From assembly GCA_964346815.1 (NCBI GenBank), contig CAYFWF010000055.1, positions 62,001 to 126,000 on the forward strand: DNA of 64,000 nucleotides, given 5' to 3'. The position numbers were made by a program, and so were the translations under genes. Below the pieces are notes generated by a model, which did no database searches, was not told the origin of the DNA, and saw only the letters and a list, made by a program, of their open reading frames with translations. This DNA is from CAYFWF01 sp964346815. GTDB taxonomy: Bacteria; Acidobacteriota; Aminicenantia; Aminicenantales; Aminicenantaceae. Of the stretch, positions 6,830-15,650 are shown one piece after another (positions within the stretch are counted from its first letter, which is position 1; every line of letters starts with the position of its first letter).

Positions 6830-9667
6830 TCAAGATGGGAGTGATTTACCGGCTTTTCTCTTCTCTAGATCCGTTGGAATAAAAATCGTGAATCGGGATC
6901 CTTTGCCGGTCTCGCTTTCCACTGTGATACGGCCTTCATGCTCCTTGATGATAGCATAGCTGATGGAAAGCCCCAGGCCCGTTCCCTTTCCGATGCCTTT
7001 GGTGGTGAAAAAGGGATCGAAGATATGGGGAAGATGCTGGCTCTTGATCCCGGTGCCAGTGTCCTCGATGGTCACAATTGCCTGATTGTCCGTGTGAGAG
7101 ACTTCGATCTTGAGCTTTCCTCCTTCGGGCATAGCATCCATTGCGTTGAGGATGATGTTGATAAAGACCTGTTGGATGCGTTCTCCCTGGGCCCAAATGG
7201 GCTTAATGGGATGGATATCCAGCGCTAGATCGATGTTCATATTCTTCAGTTTATAATCGATGAGAGAGATGATTTCGTTCAAATTTTCACTGATGTCGAC
7301 TTTGTGGAAGGAGGCTTCGGACGGATTCCTGGCAAAATTGAGCAGATTTTTGACTATTTTTGCCACCCGTTCGGCTTGAACTTCGATTTTTTCCAGAACT
7401 TGAGAATGAGCGGAATCCGTAAGTTTTTTCTGGAGTATCTGGACATAGCTCGAAATTCCTGTCAAAGGGGTGTTGATTTCGTGAGCCACTCCGGCTGAGA
7501 GGAGGCCGATCGAGGCTAGTTTTTCAGAGGTAAGCAGCTGCTGTTGCATGGTGATTTTCTCTGTTATGTCTTCGAACACGATGACCGTACCATAGGGATT
7601 CATTCGATTGTCCAAGAGAGGTGTCTTGGTGATGTCGAAAATTTTCTTTCCTCCATCGGACATATCTAAAGTAATCTCACTCAGCAGGCGAAAACCTTGT
7701 TGGGTGTCCGGGGGAAACAGGGCAGAGAAATTTTTCTCCCCAAGCACATCGATCAATTTTCTTTCTCTGACCTCAATTTCTGATTTTCCAAATAGTCTCT
7801 CGAGCACACGGTTCCACCCTATGATTTTTCCTTTTTGATCGAGCACAGCGACTCCCACAGTCAGGCTTTCGATGATATTTTCGCTGTAGTCCTTGAGACG
7901 CTCCAATTCTCGCGCTCTCAAATTGACCTGGTCGTAAAGGTAAGCATTCTCCAGAGCTAAAGCGACCGGCGAGGAGATGGTGCGCAGCAGTTCCCAATCC
8001 TCGCTGCTGAGGAGGGTGTTGTCCTTCTTTTTTCCCATACCCAGACAACCGATGAGTTTGCTCTCCACCTTCAGAGGAAGGAGGTGAAAGAAACCAGTTG
8101 AAGAAAGTCTGTCGAATCTCCTCCGGAGCTCTCTTTTTTCTGCCAGAGAAAAGGAGGAAAGATATTCTCTGTTCTTCAATTCGTCGAAAAGACGCTCATC
8201 AAAAATAACCCGAGTCTTTGGCTGGGGCATATTTCCTTGTGATTCCAAAACCGCAAAAACATTTTTTCTGTTCTCCTCTGGAAGAAGCAGTGCAATATCT
8301 TTAACGAGAAGGGCATTGCCTATCAACTCTAAAATGGATTGAGAAAGCTTACGAAGGTTTCTTTCACGGCTGATTTCTTGGCTTATCGAAAGCAGGGTTT
8401 TTCGATATTTGTAACTTCTTTTATAGATGGCTCTATCCAGGATCGATTGGATGAGCTTGGTCAAGGGAGTAAACAGAGTTGCGCCCAGGATGATGGCCAA
8501 AATACCCAGAATGAGAGCGTTGATCTTGTTTTCAGAAAAGATCTGGGTGCGGGAGCTGACAACAAAGTATACGATGGCGATGACCACGTAAGAAAAGATC
8601 AAGGTCACAGCTTTTTTCAGGATGACCTCGAGATCCATCAGCTTGTACCGGGAGAGAGAATATGCACAGGTCAGCGGAATCAGCGCTTGAAAAATGATGG
8701 AAAATTCTGCACCCGTTGAAGGGATCTTTCCCACCATGTAGGGGATAATGTAGAGCAGGGTGAAAGGAATGATGCCCAGACCCAAACCATAGACAATCCA
8801 CTTGAGTTGTTTCTTGATGATCAGGTTTGTCACTCTCCTGTAATCCCGGAATGTGATGTCCAAGGCAATCAGAGAGAACAGGGCAAAGAGCACCAGATCC
8901 ATCCTTTGCAGGACATTGTAGACACGGAGCGTGAACGCATCGTTATGGGGCTGAATGAGGGGAAGATGAAAGAGAATATTGATGAGAAGAAGGATAAGGC
9001 TGGGAAGGTACAGAATGTAGTTGATAGAGGCTTGAGTCTTGAGAATTTTCTTTCTGATCGGAAATATGAGGAAGAAATGGAGAAGCAAAGGGGGAAAAGC
9101 AAGAAGAGCGATTTTATCCAGCCAGTAAAAAACACTGTCGAGAGTATCGAATTGGCCAGTGGGTGAAAAGATGTAGATGCAATAAAAAGAAGCCATCAAC
9201 AGGAAAAAGACGACGTAGGGTATGGTGAGAGGTCTTTTGGAGTTGAAGAAGATGATGATTCCGATAACGAGCGTGGTCAGTCCTATCAGAGCGAGGTAAA
9301 AGTAAATAAGGTTGACACCTTTCTGTGCGGGAAAAAATGTCGGGGTCAGGGGTGCTTCTCCTTCTCTGAGGATCTGATAGCTGACATTCTGGTCTGTGTG
9401 CCACGCGAACCAAAGATTCTTAGCCACATCGATCTTGTTCTTGACAGGGACTTCGTTGATTTTCACCAGGATGTCACCCTTTTTGATTCCGTTGAGATCA
9501 GCGGGACTGAACATTTCGACCTTATCCGCTGTCAACCCTTCAGGTTTCTGAATCCAGGTGACTCCATCTGTCGGCTCTTTCCAGCCGATTTTCTTGGCAA
9601 TGTTCAAACCCCCCAGGGTTACCAGAGCAACTGTGGCAAGGATGGCAAGGAGCGCTTTTTTATTCAT
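6830..9667 (-). CDS. Membrane sensor histidine kinase with N-terminal PDZ domain
   Basis: About 945 residues. Order read from the sequence: signal anchor, an extracytoplasmic PDZ-like domain (GLTADKVEMFSPADLNGIKK, ILVKINEVPV), a block of seven to eight transmembrane helices resembling the ComP-type sensor module, a GAF-like domain, a PAS domain (AVLDQKGKIIGWNRVLERLF), HisKA with the phospho-His in LSAGVAHEINTPL, and HATPase with DTGTGIKSQHLPHIFDPFFT. Partner of the NtrC-type regulator directly downstream. A TTG at 9706 would add 13 residues; I prefer the ATG at 9667, which begins the hydrophobic anchor directly, although its AAGGA is very close. The stimulus is unknown; a PDZ domain suggests sensing of protein C-termini or unfolded envelope proteins. 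Confidence 0.9.
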   Translation of the reverse strand: MNKKALLAILATVALVTLGGLNIAKKIGWKEPTDGVTWIQKPEGLTADKVEMFSPADLNGIKKGDILVKINEVPVKNKIDVAKNLWFAWHTDQNVSYQILREGEAPLTPTFFPAQKGVNLIYFYLALIGLTTLVIGIIIFFNSKRPLTIPYVVFFLLMASFYCIYIFSPTGQFDTLDSVFYWLDKIALLAFPPLLLHFFLIFPIRKKILKTQASINYILYLPSLILLLINILFHLPLIQPHNDAFTLRVYNVLQRMDLVLFALFSLIALDITFRDYRRVTNLIIKKQLKWIVYGLGLGIIPFTLLYIIPYMVGKIPSTGAEFSIIFQALIPLTCAYSLSRYKLMDLEVILKKAVTLIFSYVVIAIVYFVVSSRTQIFSENKINALILGILAIILGATLFTPLTKLIQSILDRAIYKRSYKYRKTLLSISQEISRERNLRKLSQSILELIGNALLVKDIALLLPEENRKNVFAVLESQGNMPQPKTRVIFDERLFDELKNREYLSSFSLAEKRELRRRFDRLSSTGFFHLLPLKVESKLIGCLGMGKKKDNTLLSSEDWELLRTISSPVALALENAYLYDQVNLRARELERLKDYSENIIESLTVGVAVLDQKGKIIGWNRVLERLFGKSEIEVRERKLIDVLGEKNFSALFPPDTQQGFRLLSEITLDMSDGGKKIFDITKTPLLDNRMNPYGTVIVFEDITEKITMQQQLLTSEKLASIGLLSAGVAHEINTPLTGISSYVQILQKKLTDSAHSQVLEKIEVQAERVAKIVKNLLNFARNPSEASFHKVDISENLNEIISLIDYKLKNMNIDLALDIHPIKPIWAQGERIQQVFINIILNAMDAMPEGGKLKIEVSHTDNQAIVTIEDTGTGIKSQHLPHIFDPFFTTKGIGKGTGLGLSISYAIIKEHEGRITVESETGKGSRFTIFIPTDLEKRKAGKSLPS

Positions 9668-9739
9668 TTCCTTCGAATTCTTTTCTTTGAACCTTCCGGA
9701 ATCCAAAAATTTGAATCATTCCGCCAAAAAATATATGTC

Positions 9740-10024
9740 TCAGTTCAGAATATGTTTTCCTCCGGCCCTGAATGCCCATTTAATGCTCGCCTGGTTCAGG
9801 AACCTTCTCAACGGCAAATTGTCCTTGAGTCCTAAAGGCTTGGTGTTTCTGGAAAGGATGCTGCTCATATAATCGAACTCTTGTTTTTTAACGCTTTGGG
9901 GTTCTGTATCATCATTTTTGAAGGCATGGAGTTCTCTAAAAGGATGCAGGTTAATTTCAACTGAACTCATAGTGAGAGATAGAAGCAGAAAGAGGAAAAA
10001 AATGAGTAAAAGTTTTTTTCTCAT
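9740..10024 (-). CDS. Small exported protein, unknown
   Basis: 94 residues, not recognised. It begins MRKKLLLIFFLFLLLSL, a good signal peptide, followed by a polar, basic mature part of about 70 residues with no cysteines. It lies 70 bases upstream of the sensor kinase on the same strand and could be co-transcribed with it. No strong Shine-Dalgarno is seen. A small exported protein next to a PDZ-type sensor could be a ligand or accessory, but nothing in the sequence proves that. It may also be non-coding. Confidence 0.4.
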   Translation of the reverse strand: MRKKLLLIFFLFLLLSLTMSSVEINLHPFRELHAFKNDDTEPQSVKKQEFDYMSSILSRNTKPLGLKDNLPLRRFLNQASIKWAFRAGGKHILN

Positions 10025-10192
10025 GCATTTTTAAGATAAGACTTTCATTGGGATTTGTCAATACGGACGCCTGACCTCAAAAGAGGAAGAAAATCATCAC
10101 AGGATTCATCTCAAAAGGCTATTTACATATGCTGCTGCCGCCATAAAAATTATTAATCTGACGGAAGGATGGAGTGCATGAACCGGTCCAAG

Positions 10193-10221
10193 TTGACAAT
10201 TTACGGGCTATCCCCTAATAT
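10193..10221 (+). promoter_or_regulatory. Promoter of the pilus assembly operon
   Basis: TTGACA (10193-10198), 17 bp, TAATAT (10216-10221): nearly ideal sigma-70 type. The transcript would start near 10228, giving a leader of about 40 bases before the first gene of the operon. Confidence 0.7.
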
Positions 10222-10254
10222 TAGTTTTTCCTTAACAAATAACCAGTAATATGG

Positions 10255-10268
10255 GTATTAATTAATAC
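10255..10268 (+). promoter_or_regulatory. Perfect 14-bp palindrome at the operon start codon
   Basis: GTATTAATTAATAC lies one base before the ATG of the first pilus gene, in the place where a Shine-Dalgarno would be expected; none is present. It could be a protein-binding site, since it falls 34-47 bases after the -10 box, or affect translation. Confidence 0.4.
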
Positions 10269-10269
10269 G

Positions 10270-11478
10270 ATGCCGTACTATCTTTGCCGATTGGCCACCG
10301 AAGAGGGGAGCGTTATTTCTGAGTCTTTTCTCGCTCCTTCTCGTGAAGCATGCAAGAAGCAATTCGAGGAACAGGGACTTTGCGTGCTTTCTGTAAAAAG
10401 AGACTGGAAAAGAACAGAGTTCCATCTTCTTCCCTTTGACAAAAAGATCAAGGAAAAAGACTTCATCATGTTCAATCAAGAACTCGTTGCTCTGATTAAG
10501 GCCGGATATCCAATTGTCAAGAGCCTCGATATCATTATCGGCCGGACCAAAAATCAGAATCTTAAAGTTTTATTGATGGCTGTCCAGAATGAAATCCGGG
10601 GAGGCAAATCTCTTTCAGAGTCTTTCGCTCCGTACGAGAAGCAGTTCTCGACCGTCTACTTGGCTTCGCTTATGGCCGGAGAACGGAGTGCAAATCTTGC
10701 CCAAACCATCGGCCAATATATCAGCTATGCCAAGATCATTTCTCGAACCAAGTCGAAGATCAGAGCAGCTTTGACCTATCCGACTCTCTTACTTTTCTTT
10801 TCTCTCCTCCTGCTTACCGTCCTGATTAACTTTGTTATTCCCCGTTTCTCTCAGTTTTATGCGGATTTCGAAGCCCAGCTGCCCGCCATAACACGTGTGC
10901 TCATGTCCCTCTCTTTGGCTGCGCGAAGATTCTTTCCTGTATTGCTTGTTCTTTTTATTCTGCTCGTTTTGGCCTATGCTGTAATGAAGAAAAAGGAAAA
11001 AACGCTCGTTCTTTTGCATAGACTGAAGCTCAAGATACCCTATGGCCGGGCGATCTGGTTGGAATCTGCTGTTTCGCTATTCTCGAGAACATTGGCCCTT
11101 CTTCTCGGAGGCGGAATCTCGCTCCTGACTTCTGTTGGAATTGCCAGAAAAGCCGTTCCCAATCTCTATCTCCAGCAGAAGATGACAGGCCTTGATGACT
11201 CGATAAAAAATGGAGAGAGCTTATCGGATTCTTTGAACAAAGTGGGGTTTTTCTCTCCGTTGGCTATAGATATGATTCGTATAGGAGAGACCTCGGCCAA
11301 TCTGGAAGGGATGTTATCGGATGTAGCCGATGTTTTCGATGAGAGAATCCGGTCCAGAATCGATACCTTCGTATCTCTCGTTGAGCCGGTCATTATCATC
11401 TTCATGGGACTGATTGTGGCGGTCATGCTCCTTTCGGTCTATCTCCCCATCTTTAACATTATTCGAGTGGCAAGATAA
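10270..11478 (+). CDS. pilC: Type IV pilus/type II secretion inner-membrane platform protein (PilC/GspF)
   Basis: 402 residues, the usual length. The short N-terminal beta domain (MPYYLCRLATEEGSVISE) is followed by two GspF repeats (about 60-180 and 270-395), each with conserved helices, and transmembrane segments near 170-190, 215-235 and at the C-terminus (PVIIIFMGLIVAVMLLSVYL). It anchors the assembly ATPase and the pilin-inserting machinery. First gene of a seven-gene operon; its stop overlaps the next start by one base (TAATG). The orthologue could equally be named gspF; pilM-Q downstream favours the pilus name. Confidence 0.93.
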   Translation: MPYYLCRLATEEGSVISESFLAPSREACKKQFEEQGLCVLSVKRDWKRTEFHLLPFDKKIKEKDFIMFNQELVALIKAGYPIVKSLDIIIGRTKNQNLKVLLMAVQNEIRGGKSLSESFAPYEKQFSTVYLASLMAGERSANLAQTIGQYISYAKIISRTKSKIRAALTYPTLLLFFSLLLLTVLINFVIPRFSQFYADFEAQLPAITRVLMSLSLAARRFFPVLLVLFILLVLAYAVMKKKEKTLVLLHRLKLKIPYGRAIWLESAVSLFSRTLALLLGGGISLLTSVGIARKAVPNLYLQQKMTGLDDSIKNGESLSDSLNKVGFFSPLAIDMIRIGETSANLEGMLSDVADVFDERIRSRIDTFVSLVEPVIIIFMGLIVAVMLLSVYLPIFNIIRVAR

Positions 11479-13097
11479 TGGAAAAATCAAAGAAAGAAAA
11501 AACAGAGAATATTCTTCGTTCCGAAGAGCAAGAGACGAAAAAGGTCGCAGAGAGATATGGAATCCCCTACATCGATCTCTCCTCCCATTCCGTGAATAGA
11601 GAATTGGTTCAGGCATTTCCTGTCGATTTTCTCCATCGCGCAAATTTCATTCCTCTGGAAGAGAACAAGAGCACCGTAAAAATCGCCATAGCCGACCCGT
11701 CGGACATTTCCACTATTGACTCTGTCGAATCGTTTCTTGGCAAGAAGGTGGAAGTTTACGCCTCTTCAAAATGGGCCATTCACGAGGCCTTACGAAAGAG
11801 TGAAACCGCTTTACAGGTTCTCAAAGACGCCACAGAAGAGTTCATCATGCAGATCGTGGAAAAAGAAGGAGGGGAGGAGGAAGAGGTCATTTCGGTGGAG
11901 AAACTGGCCGACCAGGATGGCTCGATCATCAAACTGGTGAATTCGATCATCTTTACGGCTGTCCAAAAGTATGCCAGCGATATCCATATTGAATCGAGAG
12001 AAGACGGGGTGATCATCAAGTATCGTATTGATGGAGTCCTGAGCGACGCCATGGAGGCCATTGATAAGAAATTCCAGCTTCCGATCATATCCCGAATCAA
12101 GGTCATGTCTGATCTGGATATATCCGAAAGACGGGTCCCCCAGGACGGGAGATTCCGCCTGAAGATAAAGGATAAAACCATAGACTTCCGCATCTCCATC
12201 ATGCCCAGCATTTATGGGGAGGACGCTGTTATCCGTATTTTGGACAAAGAGATGATCACAGAGGCTTTATCCGAATTGAGATTGGATTTACTGGGCTTTT
12301 CGGACAATGTTCTCAGCAAATTCAGCAAATATATCGTCCAGCCTTACGGGATGGTCCTTGTCACCGGGCCGACAGGGAGCGGGAAGACCACGACGCTTTA
12401 CGCGGCCCTGACCGAAATCAAAAGCCCGGAGGATAAAATCATTACCATCGAGGATCCTGTAGAATACCAGATTGAGGGAATCACTCAAATTCCCATCAAT
12501 GAGAAAAAAGGGCTGACTTTTGCCCGAGGATTGAGATCCATTCTCAGGCATGATCCCGATAAAATAATGGTCGGAGAGATCAGAGATCCAGAAACGGCAC
12601 AAATCGCCATCCAATCTGCACTGACAGGTCATTTGGTGTTTACCACTGTGCATGCCAATAATGTGTTTGACGTCATCGGCCGTTTTCTGCACATGCAGGT
12701 CGATCCGTACAGTTTTATATCAGCGCTTAACTGTATTCTCGCCCAACGCTTGGTAAGGGTTCTCTGCAGGTCGTGTCGGAAAGAGATGAAATTTGACAAA
12801 GAGACGCTGATCGAATCCGGTCTCGATCCTCAGGCATTCGGACAGAAAACCTTTTATGAGGCCCAGGGATGTCCGGAATGCGGCTTTACCGGATACAAAG
12901 GCAGAACAGCCATTGCAGAGCTTCTCGAGCTTTCAGACGAAATCAGAGAGATGATTCTGGATAAAAAGCCGCTTTCTGAAGTTAGAAAAAGAGCCAAAGA
13001 AGAAGGGATGGTGTTCTTGAGGGAAGTGGGAATGGAGAAAGTCCTGCAGGGAGTGACGAGTCTCAAAGAATTGAACAAGGTGACTTTTGTGGAATGA
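11478..13097 (+). CDS. pilB: Pilus assembly ATPase (PilB/GspE)
   Basis: 539 residues. An N-terminal GspE-N/MshEN-like domain (about 20-110) precedes the ATPase core. Walker A is GPTGSGKT (around 296-303); the Asp box and Walker B region reads LRHDPDKIMVGEIRDPETA; the His box is VFTTVHANN. A zinc-binding pair CRSC (about 430) and CPEC (about 464) is the mark of extension ATPases rather than PilT. It powers pilin addition at the cytoplasmic face of the platform protein encoded just upstream. No PilT retraction ATPase is found in this window. Confidence 0.95.
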   Translation: MEKSKKEKTENILRSEEQETKKVAERYGIPYIDLSSHSVNRELVQAFPVDFLHRANFIPLEENKSTVKIAIADPSDISTIDSVESFLGKKVEVYASSKWAIHEALRKSETALQVLKDATEEFIMQIVEKEGGEEEEVISVEKLADQDGSIIKLVNSIIFTAVQKYASDIHIESREDGVIIKYRIDGVLSDAMEAIDKKFQLPIISRIKVMSDLDISERRVPQDGRFRLKIKDKTIDFRISIMPSIYGEDAVIRILDKEMITEALSELRLDLLGFSDNVLSKFSKYIVQPYGMVLVTGPTGSGKTTTLYAALTEIKSPEDKIITIEDPVEYQIEGITQIPINEKKGLTFARGLRSILRHDPDKIMVGEIRDPETAQIAIQSALTGHLVFTTVHANNVFDVIGRFLHMQVDPYSFISALNCILAQRLVRVLCRSCRKEMKFDKETLIESGLDPQAFGQKTFYEAQGCPECGFTGYKGRTAIAELLELSDEIREMILDKKPLSEVRKRAKEEGMVFLREVGMEKVLQGVTSLKELNKVTFVE

Positions 13098-13111
13098 GGA
13101 AGGGACGAAGC

Positions 13112-14044
13112 ATGAATTCTTTTTTGGATAAAATTACACATTTCTTCACCGAGCAGCCTGTTCCCTCGTCAGCCATCCAAGTGACTTCCTCCTATATCAG
13201 CGGCATTCATCTCTCTTCAAAAGAGAGGCGGCTCAAGCACCATTTTATTCTTCCCCTCCCGGAAAATATTATTCAGCCGTCTTTTGACAGCACAAATATA
13301 AGAAAAGCTCCTGAACTGATGAAACATCTTAGTGAAAAGGTTGAAAAATTCAACATCTATGACCATGGCGTTGCCCTTCTGCTTCCAGAATTATCTCAGA
13401 GGACATTTGTTTTCTCTTTTGATTCGCTGCCCAAGGCCTCGAGAGAGAGGGAAAAAATCATCCGGTTCAGGATAAAGAAACAGATGCCTCTTTTATCAGA
13501 AGAAGTGAGGATTTCCTCTGCCGTGATCGAGGCGAAGAATGGGAAAAAGGTCCTTTCATCAGTGGCTCATGTATCTGTTGTTGATGACTATGAGCGATTT
13601 TTCAGTCAGATGCAGGTGAGAATCCGAGCAGTCGGCATCCCTGTTTTAGGGCTTTCTAACCTAATCGACTGGAAGAAAGAAAAAGATTTTCTTCTGATAA
13701 ACATAGAAAGGGATTCCTTCGGACTTTTGGCCGTCACAAATTCCGAGGCCTCTCTTTACAGACAAAAACCCCTGATGCTTTTGAATGACGATGATCTATC
13801 TGGAAGAGTGCAAAATATCGTTCAGGAAATAGAAAACACGGCGCATTTTATCGAGGACAAGGAGAAGCGAGGTATCGCTAAAATCTGGATTCGTTTGGGA
13901 AGTCCTGAGGAGGGGGAGGGAATGTTTTCCCTCTTGGAAGCGAAGCTCGGTTTTCCTGTGGGAAGCATCGATTCAGTCATGAAACTTAAGCTGAGAGGCG
14001 AAGAGAAAACGATCCTGGCTCCTTTGTTAGGACAGCTGCTATGA
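13112..14044 (+). CDS. pilM: PilM-like cytoplasmic pilus protein
   Basis: About 310 residues with an actin/FtsA-like fold expected; recognised mainly by its place (between pilB and pilN) and size, and by patterns such as IKIWIRLGS and LGFPVGSIDSV typical of diverged PilM/GspL N-terminal domains. PilM links the cytoplasmic ring to PilN. An ATG at 13094 overlapping the pilB stop (ATGA) would add six residues; I chose 13112 because GGAAGGG is correctly spaced ahead of it. The next gene overlaps by four bases (ATGA), so translational coupling is likely. Confidence 0.75.
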   Translation: MNSFLDKITHFFTEQPVPSSAIQVTSSYISGIHLSSKERRLKHHFILPLPENIIQPSFDSTNIRKAPELMKHLSEKVEKFNIYDHGVALLLPELSQRTFVFSFDSLPKASREREKIIRFRIKKQMPLLSEEVRISSAVIEAKNGKKVLSSVAHVSVVDDYERFFSQMQVRIRAVGIPVLGLSNLIDWKKEKDFLLINIERDSFGLLAVTNSEASLYRQKPLMLLNDDDLSGRVQNIVQEIENTAHFIEDKEKRGIAKIWIRLGSPEEGEGMFSLLEAKLGFPVGSIDSVMKLKLRGEEKTILAPLLGQLL

Positions 14045-14607
14045 GAAAAACAAAAAAGATAAATGTGAATTTGGCCAGCCATCCTTTGAGGAACAGAAGA
14101 TTTTTCTTTTTGGCTGCCGGGTTGCTTGTCGTTCTTGTCTGTGTTTTTTCCACACTCGCCGGATACACGTACTGGGTTTACAGCAAAAAAAACAGCAATT
14201 TTGATTTGACCAAAGCTCAAATCGAGAAAAGACTGCAGGATGCACAGCGAGAGAGCAGCAGGCTCACCACGCTGATCGAAGACGCATCACAAAGATACGG
14301 CGAGAGGATAGACCTCATCAATATGCTGATATATAAAAAAAGCTTCTCTTGGGTGGATTTTCTTTCTGCTCTCGAGGATGCGCTTCCAGATACGTGTTAT
14401 GTGGTTTCCATGGTTCCTTCCTTGAAAGAAGACTCCAAAATGGAGGTCAGGCTCAAGGTCGCATCACCGAATCTGGATGAACTTCTGAAACTCAACAAAA
14501 ATCTGTATGAGAAGCGATTCACGAATTTGAGGATCATCAGCGAATCGAGAAACGAGTCCGGAATGCTCGTGTCGGAGATATCTTTGGTCTATGAAAGAAC
14601 TGTTTGA
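14041..14607 (+). CDS. pilN: PilN-like inner-membrane alignment protein
   Basis: 188 residues: short basic cytoplasmic tail with the PilN-type NLASHPLRNRR segment, one transmembrane helix (about 20-42), a coiled-coil stretch and a ferredoxin-like periplasmic domain. In the family the N-terminal tail docks into PilM and the periplasmic part pairs with PilO. The four-base overlap with pilM and the 17-base overlap with the next gene show tight translational coupling. Confidence 0.8.
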   Translation: MRKTKKINVNLASHPLRNRRFFFLAAGLLVVLVCVFSTLAGYTYWVYSKKNSNFDLTKAQIEKRLQDAQRESSRLTTLIEDASQRYGERIDLINMLIYKKSFSWVDFLSALEDALPDTCYVVSMVPSLKEDSKMEVRLKVASPNLDELLKLNKNLYEKRFTNLRIISESRNESGMLVSEISLVYERTV

Positions 14608-15154
14608 TCTCTTGGAAGTCAAGGAGCGAAAGTTCTTGGTCGCTCTCTGTATCCTTTTGGCTGCCGTTTTGATTTTCCATTCGGCATTCGCTCTGAGGGA
14701 GAAACGAGAGTACTTCCGCTCCATGGACATTCTTCCTGCGCAACAGGCAGAGTATGAACGGATCAGAGAGCTGAACAGCGAGAAAAAAATAGAGAAGATG
14801 AGGTGGGATGAAGCCCGGCAGGATATTGCAGATATTGAAGAGAAATACTTTTACAGGAAAGATGAGGACATCAATGAGCTGAGGGAAGATCTGCGCAAGG
14901 TTTTTCGAAATGCACAGATCCAAGTGACCTCTGATCTCAGATTCGAATACAGTGAATTCGAAGGGAAAGAGATGAACACGGTCAGAGTGAGTTTCAGGAC
15001 CACCGGATTTTATCACGCTCTGAAGAAACTTCTCCACAGTATAGAGAGGTATCCCAAGTTCCTAATGGTCGAGAGAATCGACTTTCTGGATATCGATGTC
15101 CAAAGTGGAAGAATCGAATTGCGCATAGAGCTGGTAGGGTACTATGAAAACTAA
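14591..15154 (+). CDS. pilO: PilO-like inner-membrane alignment protein
   Basis: 187 residues with one N-terminal transmembrane helix (about 15-35), a coiled-coil region (residues 45-100) and a C-terminal ferredoxin-like domain (LRFEYSEFEG ... MVERIDFLDIDVQSGRIELR). Sequence similarity is weak, as normal for this family; topology, size and order (after pilN, before a pilP-like gene) carry the call. Forms the periplasmic bridge with PilN toward PilP and the secretin. Confidence 0.75.
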   Translation: MKELFDLLEVKERKFLVALCILLAAVLIFHSAFALREKREYFRSMDILPAQQAEYERIRELNSEKKIEKMRWDEARQDIADIEEKYFYRKDEDINELREDLRKVFRNAQIQVTSDLRFEYSEFEGKEMNTVRVSFRTTGFYHALKKLLHSIERYPKFLMVERIDFLDIDVQSGRIELRIELVGYYEN

Positions 15155-15650
15155 GGCAGTGGCGCTGGTTTCAACTGGCCTCTTTCTGATTGTCCTGGTT
15201 TGTTCAGGAGCCAGCCAGGAAACTCGAGAACCGAGTGCTCAGAAAGAAGTGCCTTCAAGCCTGGTGAGAAAAGATCTGTTGAAGCCGACCAGAAAGCCGC
15301 TTTCACCTCCCCTTCGGAATATCTTTACACGCCAAAGAGTCAGTTCCAGCGGAGAAAGGGGAGGGATTTTGGGTGCAGAAAGACAGCTTGCATCGGGTGG
15401 GCGTACCGGGCGGGCCGGTTCGAATAAAGGCAATAAAGAATTCTCCATAAATGTGAAATACATCGGGTATGTCAATTCGGAAGAAAGAGTGATTGCCCTT
15501 ATCATCCTCGGCGGTGAGGCCTATGCTGTCGCGTCCGGAGATCTGCTCGAAGGGGGCATTCACGTCGGCGAGATCACGCCAGAGGATATCGAGGTCATCG
15601 GACCAGACTCTGAATCCAATAAGGTCAAACTAGAAGGAGAAGAGCCATGA
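15144..15650 (+). CDS. pilP: PilP/GspC-like periplasmic linker protein
   Basis: 168 residues. Signal sequence or membrane anchor at 1-25, a Pro/Arg/Gly-rich disordered stretch (35-95), then a compact beta-rich domain (INVKYIGYVNSEERVIALII ... VGEITPEDIEVIGPD) like the homology region of PilP/GspC that binds the secretin N0 domain. No clear lipobox (the first Cys is at SGA context, VCSGAS), so lipid anchoring is uncertain. It overlaps pilO by 11 bases and the secretin gene by four. Confidence 0.7.
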   Translation: MKTKAVALVSTGLFLIVLVCSGASQETREPSAQKEVPSSLVRKDLLKPTRKPLSPPLRNIFTRQRVSSSGERGGILGAERQLASGGRTGRAGSNKGNKEFSINVKYIGYVNSEERVIALIILGGEAYAVASGDLLEGGIHVGEITPEDIEVIGPDSESNKVKLEGEEP

